Translations under genes and position numbers: made by a program
From: Desulfobacterales bacterium
GTDB taxonomy: Bacteria; Desulfobacterota; Desulfobacteria; Desulfobacterales; 4be13
Length of the DNA: 8,487 nt
NCBI GenBank assembly: GCA_029934695.1
Contig: JAOZLU010000104.1
Coordinates: 1 to 8,487, forward strand
Direction of reading: 5' to 3'
Shown here: positions 1-4,880 of the stretch, piece after piece
Numbering within the stretch: the stretch's first letter is position 1
How the letters are laid out: the number at the start of each line of letters is the position of its first letter
The notes under the pieces: generated by a model
Database searches by the model: none
The model's input: only the letters and a program-made list of their open reading frames with translations
Told to the model about the DNA's origin: nothing

Positions 1-59
1 AACATCAAACATCGAACATCAAACATCAAACATCAAACATCAAACATCGAACATCCAAC
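1..59. repeat. Heptamer tandem repeat (AACATCA)n
   Basis: Eight consecutive 7-base units fill positions 1-56: AACATCA five times, AACATCG twice and AACATCC once, followed by a partial AAC. The array starts at the window edge, so its true length is unknown. It abuts the yggT stop codon (the TAG complement begins at 59) and so lies just downstream of yggT. Variation is confined to the seventh base. A second heptamer array with a different unit lies at 4814-4874. Confidence 0.95.
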
Positions 60-358
60 TACATAAAAGTTGCAGCCAAACTGTAAAGGCTGCCCACCAA
101 AAAACTGTTCAAAAAAGCAATTCCCACGAGGACAATAATTACTGAGATATCAATACCGCCAAAAACAACTGGAACTGCTTTGCGAATACGGTCCAAAAGC
201 GGATCTGTAATATTATGGATAAAGCGGACAATCGGGTTATAAGGATCAGGATTGACCCACGAGAGTATCGCCCGAACGATAATAATCAGCATGTATATGT
301 TCAGAACCATTTCAACAACCACTGCGACTGCTTTAATAAGATGACCAATGATAAACAT
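59..358 (-). CDS. yggT: YggT family integral membrane protein
   Basis: A 99-residue protein with two hydrophobic segments (about residues 5-30 and 68-95) flanking a conserved loop. The loop carries the family pattern R-A-I-L-S-W-V-N-P (29-37), then N-I-T-D-P-L-L-D (49-56), a short basic stretch (RIRKAVP) and G-G-I-D-I-S. This matches the YggT/YCF19 family in both motif order and length (about 95-100 residues for single-module members). The family is membrane-embedded, and its members have been linked to osmotic tolerance and to cell-division or envelope gene clusters; the exact function is not settled. The ATG at 358 is preceded by AAGGGG about 11 bases upstream, which is acceptable as a Shine-Dalgarno sequence. 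The gene is divergent from proC, a frequent genomic neighbour of yggT. Its stop codon sits directly against a heptamer array. Confidence 0.93.
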   Translation of the reverse strand: MFIIGHLIKAVAVVVEMVLNIYMLIIIVRAILSWVNPDPYNPIVRFIHNITDPLLDRIRKAVPVVFGGIDISVIIVLVGIAFLNSFLVGSLYSLAATFM

Positions 359-481
359 ACAGATTAAAACCCCTTATTTTTGATGTTGTGTTGGAAAAAT
401 TGCAGACTTCCTTTTATTTCTTGATTTTGTCTGTGAAAAACTGTAAGTTTCCATTTTTCTGAAATTGAACTCGTAATTTTG

Positions 482-510
482 AAATTAATTGTATCTCTGA
501 AATAAGTCAA
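482..510 (-). promoter_or_regulatory. Possible yggT promoter
   Basis: On the minus strand TTGACT (505-510) and TAATTT (482-487) are separated by 17 bases and point toward yggT, leaving a leader of about 115 bases. Each box departs from consensus and the region is AT-rich, so chance matches are expected. No comparably convincing promoter was found for proC in the same intergenic region; a TTGACA at 531-536 has no -10 at proper spacing. Confidence 0.25.
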
Positions 511-571
511 GCAATTTAAATGTAAAATCATTGACAAACTGAATCTGGAGACGGCAGAAGGAAATAATTTT

Positions 572-1420
572 ATGGAATTAAACAGAAAAACAGGTTTTAT
601 CGGTGCCGGGAACATGGGAGAGGCGATTTTGGGAGCCATGATTCAGTCCGGCATGTCCGAGCCTTCAATGATATATATAAGCGACGTGAGTGAAGAGCGT
701 CTTGACATGATACACAGAACATACAATGTTCATGTCATGGCTGACAATTCCAAACTTTTTTCAGAATGCGGGATTGTCATCCTTGCTGTCAAACCCCAGC
801 AGATGGGCCAGGTGCTTTCACAAATCACCGGGCAAGAGGGCTATGCTGTATCAGATCAGAAGCTTGTCATTTCCATTGCAGCAGGTGTTCCCATAAGGAA
901 AATTGAAGACCTGCTTTATGCTCCCCTTGATGAAACTGCCAGGGAAAAGCTTTCCATTATCCGGGTCATGCCGAACACGCCTGCCCTGGTTCTGGCCGGT
1001 ATGTCCGGAATGAGCGCAAACAGACACGCCACACCCGAGGATATAACGATTTGCAAAGCAATTCTGGAATCCATGGGAAAGTGCATTGAGTTTAAAGAAG
1101 ACAAACTCGACGCGGTAACCGCGCTTTCAGGTTCCGGTCCCGCATACATTTTTTATATGATCGAATCCATGACAGAGGCCGGCATCAGTGTGGGCCTTGA
1201 TCCGGATGACGCTGCCTTTCTGACCCTCGCCACTCTGGAAGGGGCTGTCAGACTCCTGAAAGAACGGGGTGAATCTCCGGAAAGCCTGCGCCAAAAAGTC
1301 ACTTCCCCCGGGGGAACCACCGAAGCTGCTTTAAATGTGATGGAAAATAATAAGGTAAAGCAGAGTATCATTGAGGCTGTTGAAGCCGCGGCGCGGCGTT
1401 CAAAGGAACTCAGTGTCTGA
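572..1420 (+). CDS. proC: Pyrroline-5-carboxylate reductase
   Basis: A 282-residue protein of typical ProC length. It catalyses the last step of proline synthesis, the NAD(P)H-dependent reduction of 1-pyrroline-5-carboxylate to proline, in the cytoplasm. The N-terminal Rossmann motif G-F-I-G-A-G-N-M-G (8-16) binds the dinucleotide. V-K-P-Q (73-76) and V-M-P-N-T-P (132-137) are the conserved elements around the cofactor and active site. The C-terminal dimerisation domain carries A-L-S-G-S-G-P-A-Y (184-192) and the family signature V-T-S-P-G-G-T-T (243-250). The ATG is supported by AAGGA about 9 bases upstream (near 558-562). The gene ends in TGA followed immediately by TAA. It is divergent from yggT and is followed, 95 bases on, by dsbD in the same direction. 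No strong terminator with a T tract separates them, so they may share a transcript. Confidence 0.97.
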   Translation: MELNRKTGFIGAGNMGEAILGAMIQSGMSEPSMIYISDVSEERLDMIHRTYNVHVMADNSKLFSECGIVILAVKPQQMGQVLSQITGQEGYAVSDQKLVISIAAGVPIRKIEDLLYAPLDETAREKLSIIRVMPNTPALVLAGMSGMSANRHATPEDITICKAILESMGKCIEFKEDKLDAVTALSGSGPAYIFYMIESMTEAGISVGLDPDDAAFLTLATLEGAVRLLKERGESPESLRQKVTSPGGTTEAALNVMENNKVKQSIIEAVEAAARRSKELSV

Positions 1421-1434
1421 TAAACATCACGCTC

Positions 1435-1458
1435 GCCTGGGATTGTCAAATCCCAGGC
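1435..1458. repeat. Short palindrome, 10-bp stem, 4-base loop
   Basis: A perfect inverted repeat: GCCTGGGATT (1435-1444) pairs with AATCCCAGGC (1449-1458) around the loop GTCA. It is one of two back-to-back hairpins between proC and dsbD. No T tract follows, so it looks more like a REP-type palindromic element or an mRNA-stabilising stem than an intrinsic terminator. Confidence 0.85.
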
Positions 1459-1462
1459 ATTG

Positions 1463-1486
1463 CCGCAGGATTTGTCAATCCTGCGG
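1463..1486. repeat. Short palindrome, 10-bp stem, 4-base loop
   Basis: A perfect inverted repeat four bases after the previous one: CCGCAGGATT (1463-1472) pairs with AATCCTGCGG (1477-1486) around the loop TGTC. The apical part (GGATT, TGTC, AATCC) resembles that of the first hairpin, while the outer stem differs with compensating changes. The two together resemble a paired palindromic element. No T tract follows. Confidence 0.85.
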
Positions 1487-1515
1487 GAGCCTTACATTTG
1501 AAAGAATGAGAAATC

Positions 1516-3402
1516 ATGTTTAAACAGATATTTACAAATAGAACTGTCAGACTGTCATGTTGCCTTATCTTGGTGACGATACTCCTGCTGCCTTCGGCTT
1601 ATGCCCAGCAAAAAGATCCCTTTGAGCCGAAACTGGATATCATCCTGAATGGGAATCAGCCTGAGCCTTTGTTCCCGGGACAGTCAAAACCAAAGTCAGA
1701 CCCCTTCAGATTAAGCGTCAGTGCCATCCCTGACAATATCGCTCCGGGGAAAAATTTCAGGGTTGAGGTCATGTTTGCCATTGCCTCCGGATATCAGCTC
1801 TATGTAAAGGAAACATCCGTAACTGCGATGCCGACCCCGGGCCTTATCTTTGGCGATGTCAGACAGATCAGTCAGACCTTTGAAAAGAAAGATCAGTACG
1901 GAGGAACAATACTGATTTACAAGAAAAAGGCGATATTTGAGTTGCCTGTGACTGTGGAACCGTCTGCTGAGTCAGGTCCTAAGCAGATATCACTGGAGGT
2001 TCGCTATCTGGGCTGTACGGAAACGATGTGTTTCCTGCCTCAGAAGAAGGACCTGGAAGTGGCTTTCACTGTCATCCCGGGAACATATCCAGTCGCGGGC
2101 GGGACTCCGGAGCCGGCAATTCCTGACAGGGGCATGACAGCAGTTGAACAGAACCCGTTTCAAGAAATGGCAGACAGGTTCGGCCCGCTGGGAGTGCTGG
2201 CAGCAGCGTTTATATGGGGAATTCTTGCAAGTCTGACCCCCTGCGTGTATCCCATGATTCCGGTAACAGTGAGTGTCATCAGCGCGGGCAGCCGCGGCAG
2301 CGTGTCTCGCGGATTCATTCTGTCCCTTTTCTATGTCCTCGGCCTCTCCCTGACGTATGCCTTTTTGGGAACTGTTGCTGCGTGGTCCGGCAGTTTGTTC
2401 GGATCCTATGCCAATCATCCCGCGGTGCGCGTTATTGTGGCAGGGGTGTTTGTGATTCTGGCGTTAAGCATGTTTGACCTCTTTTCTATTCAGATGCCTT
2501 CCTCACTTTCATCCAGACTCGGGGGAGCAGGCTCCGGATTTGTGGGCGTGTTCCTGACAGGTGCGGTAGCCGGGGCCGTGGTGGGGCCTTGCGTGGGGCC
2601 GATGCTGGTGGCCCTGCTGGTCTATATCGCAGCCCTTGGCAGCAAGTTGCAGGGATTTCTGATCATGTGGAATTTTGCTCTGGGGATGGGAATGCTGTTT
2701 TTGGTGATCGGCACGTTCTCAGGAGCGGCCGCATCTTTGCCAAAGGCAGGTATGTGGATGGAAAAGCTGAAACGTTTTTTTGGCGTGCTGATGCTTGCTG
2801 TGGCCCTGTACTATGTGGAGCCGCTCCTGCCGGAAAACGTCCTTATGCTGTCATTGGGAGCCTTTCTTATCGGCATTGGTGTTTTTGCCGGGGCATTTGA
2901 TGCGCTGAACACTGAATCCGCAGGCCGTGAGCGACTTTGGAAGGCAGCGGGTATTCTTTTCCTGGTACTGGGTGTCGGCTATGTTGCAAGATTCACCTTG
3001 GATGACCGAATGCCCCGGGATAATATCGTATCCCAAAAAATTGGCATAGCGTGGCTCAGTGACGAAGCGTCTGCTTTGGCCCGGGCCAGACAGGAAAAGA
3101 AGCCCGTGATGATAGATTTTTCAGCCGACTGGTGTGCTGCATGCAAAAAGCTGGAACGCGAGACCTTCACAAATTCATCTGTGACAGACAAGTCAAAACA
3201 GTTTGTCTGTCTCAGAATAGACTGTACAGATACAGAAGATCCCGCGATCACAGATATTTATAAAAAATATAATGTGAAGGGATTACCGACAATCTTTTTT
3301 ATAAACGCGCTTGGCCAGCCCTTACCGGACAAATCTGTGACTGAATTCATCGGGGCGGCCGATCTTATGAAACGGATGCATCATGTTGAACAGGGACAAT
3401 AA
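1516..3402 (+). CDS. dsbD: Thiol:disulfide interchange protein DsbD
   Basis: A 628-residue inner-membrane protein that passes electrons from cytoplasmic thioredoxin to periplasmic thiol-disulfide proteins. All three family modules are present. A signal peptide (1-30) ends in A-Y-A. The periplasmic alpha domain (about 60-190) carries the pair C167 and C172. The polytopic beta domain (about 225-490) holds the two redox cysteines C243 (L-T-P-C-V-Y-P-M-I-P) and C359 (V-V-G-P-C-V-G-P). The C-terminal thioredoxin-like gamma domain (about 510-628) has W-C-A-A-C (C540, C543) and the cis-proline loop G-L-P-T (P591). All six catalytic cysteines are therefore intact. The alpha-domain pair is spaced CxxxxC, one residue closer than in the E. 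coli protein. The Shine-Dalgarno sequence is weak. The gene follows proC and is followed by an AT-rich hairpin, then by an exported thioredoxin that may receive its electrons. Confidence 0.95.
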   Translation: MFKQIFTNRTVRLSCCLILVTILLLPSAYAQQKDPFEPKLDIILNGNQPEPLFPGQSKPKSDPFRLSVSAIPDNIAPGKNFRVEVMFAIASGYQLYVKETSVTAMPTPGLIFGDVRQISQTFEKKDQYGGTILIYKKKAIFELPVTVEPSAESGPKQISLEVRYLGCTETMCFLPQKKDLEVAFTVIPGTYPVAGGTPEPAIPDRGMTAVEQNPFQEMADRFGPLGVLAAAFIWGILASLTPCVYPMIPVTVSVISAGSRGSVSRGFILSLFYVLGLSLTYAFLGTVAAWSGSLFGSYANHPAVRVIVAGVFVILALSMFDLFSIQMPSSLSSRLGGAGSGFVGVFLTGAVAGAVVGPCVGPMLVALLVYIAALGSKLQGFLIMWNFALGMGMLFLVIGTFSGAAASLPKAGMWMEKLKRFFGVLMLAVALYYVEPLLPENVLMLSLGAFLIGIGVFAGAFDALNTESAGRERLWKAAGILFLVLGVGYVARFTLDDRMPRDNIVSQKIGIAWLSDEASALARARQEKKPVMIDFSADWCAACKKLERETFTNSSVTDKSKQFVCLRIDCTDTEDPAITDIYKKYNVKGLPTIFFINALGQPLPDKSVTEFIGAADLMKRMHHVEQGQ

Positions 3403-3403
3403 A

Positions 3404-3422
3404 AAAAAAGCTTTGCTTTTTT
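3404..3422 (+). terminator. Probable AT-rich terminator after dsbD
   Basis: AAAAAAGC (3404-3411) pairs with GCTTTTTT (3415-3422) around a TTT loop, beginning two bases after the dsbD stop. The 3' arm is itself a T tract, as in simple, possibly bidirectional, rho-independent terminators. The stem holds only two G-C pairs, so its efficiency may be modest. A strong promoter-like pair follows 16 bases later, which supports a transcription-unit boundary here. Confidence 0.55.
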
Positions 3423-3437
3423 CGGAAACATTTATTA

Positions 3438-3464
3438 TTGACAGATTTTTAAGTTGGCTATAAT
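3438..3464 (+). promoter_or_regulatory. Sigma-70-type promoter for the thioredoxin gene
   Basis: Perfect-consensus TTGACA (3438-3443) and TATAAT (3459-3464), separated by 15 bases, lie just after the dsbD terminator-like hairpin. The spacer is two bases short of the 17-base optimum, which would weaken the promoter despite perfect boxes. Transcription would start near 3470 and give a leader of roughly 175-180 bases before the thioredoxin start at 3648. Confidence 0.6.
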
Positions 3465-3487
3465 TTCGCAGTTTCCGATATTTTATT

Positions 3488-3712
3488 GTGAATTGGCAGA
3501 ACAAAACTGCAAACCTTGACAGTGAAAAGTTGAAAATCATTCTGGAATTATTTGGCGGCAAACATCCGTTCAGAAATGCCGGTATCAGTGATTTCAGCAG
3601 GTTACGAAAACTTATGACTGACGAGACCAAGCTAAGGAATTGTAAAAATGAAATCAAAATCCGTCAATGTTGTTCTTTTAATTGTTTGTTTTTTTGTATG
3701 GATGTCCCATGA
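3488..3712 (+). CDS. Possible small leader ORF, unrecognised
   Basis: A 74-codon frame opening with GTG in the leader of the thioredoxin gene. Codons 9-45 encode a plausible helical, mixed-charge peptide (for example L-D-S-E-K-L-K-I-I-L-E-L-F-G-G-K). The last ~22 codons overlap the thioredoxin start in another frame and become Cys/Phe-rich, as out-of-frame translation of a signal peptide would. No Shine-Dalgarno sequence precedes the GTG, and I recognise no family. It could be a leader peptide, a decayed gene remnant or chance. I include it because the stretch between promoter and gene is otherwise unexplained. Confidence 0.2.
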   Translation: MNWQNKTANLDSEKLKIILELFGGKHPFRNAGISDFSRLRKLMTDETKLRNCKNEIKIRQCCSFNCLFFCMDVP

Positions 3713-4124
3713 TTGCATGGCATCATCAGACAAATCCCCATCAGGCATTATCAAATGGTATCAGTATGATGAAGGCATGGCACGCGGGCAGAAGGAGAAA
3801 AAAAATGTGTTTCTCAACTTCTATGCGAACTGGTGCGGTTATTGCAAAAAAATGGACAATGGAACATTTAAAAATCCTTCAGTGATTGCTTACCTGAATG
3901 AAAACTTTATTTCTGTCAAGGTGAATACTGAAAAAGAAAGAAGAATAGCGGCCAAATATTATGTAAACGGACTTCCAACTTCTTGGTTCGTTTCAAAAGA
4001 CGGGGAAAAAATCAGCAACCTGCCGGGGTATGTTCCGGCGGATATGCTGATGAATATCCTTAAATATATTCATACAGACAGCTACAAAAAAATGAACTTC
4101 AAGAAGTTTTTGGACAGCATGTAA
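3648..4124 (+). CDS. Exported thioredoxin-fold protein (CGYC)
   Basis: A 158-residue protein with an N-terminal signal sequence: K-S-K-S, a hydrophobic core at about 7-20, and likely cleavage near A25. The mature part is a thioredoxin-like domain with N-W-C-G-Y-C (C63, C66) and the cis-proline loop N-G-L-P-T (P110). It resembles the thioredoxin_7/DUF255-like branch and also the gamma domain of DsbD, with which it shares the arrangement N/D-W-C-x-x-C-K-K, then a Phe after a Thr, and G-L-P-T. It should act in the periplasm on protein disulfides. Its position directly downstream of dsbD makes it a plausible electron acceptor, which is inference. The start is well supported by AAGGA about 9 bases upstream of the ATG. 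No lipobox precedes C23, so a lipoprotein is unlikely. It is separated from dsbD by a terminator-like hairpin and a consensus promoter, so expression may be independent. Confidence 0.88.
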   Translation: MKSKSVNVVLLIVCFFVWMSHDCMASSDKSPSGIIKWYQYDEGMARGQKEKKNVFLNFYANWCGYCKKMDNGTFKNPSVIAYLNENFISVKVNTEKERRIAAKYYVNGLPTSWFVSKDGEKISNLPGYVPADMLMNILKYIHTDSYKKMNFKKFLDSM

Positions 4125-4128
4125 TGAC

Positions 4129-4161
4129 AGACCTCCGAGGTTTTGGAAACCTCGGAGGTCT
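4129..4161 (+). terminator. 15-bp hairpin after the thioredoxin gene
   Basis: AGACCTCCGAGGTTT (4129-4143) pairs perfectly with AAACCTCGGAGGTCT (4147-4161) around a TGG loop. It begins four bases after the thioredoxin stop and is followed by TTTAT, only a short T tract. It may terminate transcription, and its form is also that of a dispersed palindromic element. The 3' arm contains GGAGG 16-20 bases before the Nudix ATG, too far upstream to be an ideal Shine-Dalgarno sequence and buried in the stem. Confidence 0.7.
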
Positions 4162-4176
4162 TTATCAAAATAAATA

Positions 4177-4773
4177 ATGATCATGGAAACAGACTTTTCC
4201 GATCTCAGACATATCATCCGAAATGCAATCCCCCCCGGTCCTGCTGACAACTCTTACCAGCCAACCTGTGTATTTCTCCTTGTTTTTGACAAAAATGAGC
4301 CGCATATTCTGGCCATCCAGAAATCTGATACAGAAGGATATCCATGGCGAAATCAGGTGGCACTTCCCGGCGGCCATATTGACAAAAACGATTCAAACGC
4401 TGTGGAAGCAGCTTTTCGTGAGCTTGAAGAAGAGCTGGGCATCACCAGAAACCAAGTTGAATTCATCGGTTCACTGGGGCATTTTCAGACCATTAATCAC
4501 AAAAGTATTGAAGCGTTCACAGGATTATGGAACGGAAAAGGGCCGGTCCGGCACGACCCAAAGGAAATTGCCAGAGTGCTTGAAGTTCCCTTGAAAAAAC
4601 TTGTCCGAACCCATGAAATGAAAAATTTTCACAACCGTCTGCCTGATATTCACGACCTGACATATCCGCTTGAAGATGCAGTTATCTGGGGTGCCACAGC
4701 CAGAATTCTGCATTATTTTATCGAGCTTTTGCATCCTTTATTAAACACATCGTTAAGAAGTGTCAGGTTTTAA
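4177..4773 (+). CDS. Nudix hydrolase, CoA pyrophosphatase-like
   Basis: A 198-residue cytoplasmic hydrolase. The Nudix box spans about 65-89: L-P-G-G-H-I-D-K-N-D, eight residues, then R-E-L-E-E-E-L-G-I (81-89), which supplies the metal-binding glutamates E85 and E86. An Asp (D72) with eight residues before the Arg replaces the canonical Glu and seven residues. This is the layout of the YeaB/NudL and NUDT7/8 coenzyme A diphosphatases, which split CoA into 3',5'-ADP and phosphopantetheine. The preceding Q-V-A-L-P-G-G also resembles that family. Substrate assignment remains inference, since Nudix specificity is hard to predict. The gene starts ATG-ATC-ATG, so initiation at 4183 is an alternative, and neither start has a good Shine-Dalgarno sequence. 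The stop codon lies within a heptamer repeat (4767-4784), so the C-terminus may have been set by that repeat. Confidence 0.85.
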   Translation: MIMETDFSDLRHIIRNAIPPGPADNSYQPTCVFLLVFDKNEPHILAIQKSDTEGYPWRNQVALPGGHIDKNDSNAVEAAFRELEEELGITRNQVEFIGSLGHFQTINHKSIEAFTGLWNGKGPVRHDPKEIARVLEVPLKKLVRTHEMKNFHNRLPDIHDLTYPLEDAVIWGATARILHYFIELLHPLLNTSLRSVRF

Positions 4774-4784
4774 GTTTTAAGTTT
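4766..4784 (+). repeat. Inverted heptamer arm (GTTTTAA) over the Nudix stop
   Basis: About 2.6 units of GTTTTAA (4767-4773, 4774-4780, partial 4781-4784). The first copy supplies the last codon bases and the TAA stop (4771-4773) of the Nudix gene. The 19 bases 4766-4784 can pair with 4820-4838 of the AACCTAA array, giving 17 of 19 Watson-Crick pairs with two A-C mismatches and a 35-base loop. A large hairpin could therefore form in the transcript or in single-stranded DNA. Confidence 0.75.
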
Positions 4785-4813
4785 CATAGTGGCCAGCCAT
4801 AATCGTTTATGTG

Positions 4814-4874
4814 AACCTAAAACCTAAAACCTAAAACCTAAAACCTAAAACCTAAAACCTAAAACCTAAAACCT
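4814..4874. repeat. Heptamer tandem repeat (AACCTAA)n
   Basis: Eight identical copies of AACCTAA (4814-4869) plus a partial AACCT (4870-4874). Unit length and copy number match the array at the left edge of the window, but the unit sequence differs. The array ends 6 bases before the ATG at 4881, so it takes the place where a ribosome-binding site would sit. The perfect identity of the copies suggests recent or ongoing expansion. Confidence 0.96.
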
Positions 4875-4880
4875 TAACAG

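Noticed and set aside
378..384. Single TGATGTT, the reverse complement of the left-edge heptamer
   Set aside because: One isolated 7-mer in AT-rich DNA is expected by chance and there is no tandem copy.
531..536. TTGACA as the -35 box of a proC promoter
   Set aside because: No acceptable -10 lies 15-19 bases downstream; the region there is GC-rich and contains the Shine-Dalgarno sequence.
364..639. 91-residue minus-strand frame across the yggT-proC intergenic region and the start of proC
   Set aside because: It overlaps the conserved proC N-terminus antisense, has no family resemblance, and would overlap the yggT leader. Treated as chance.
4154..4160. GGAGGTC as a Shine-Dalgarno sequence for the Nudix gene, masked by the hairpin
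   Set aside because: It lies 16 or more bases from the first ATG, beyond normal spacing, and is explained as the arm of a perfect palindrome. I do not claim an RNA switch.
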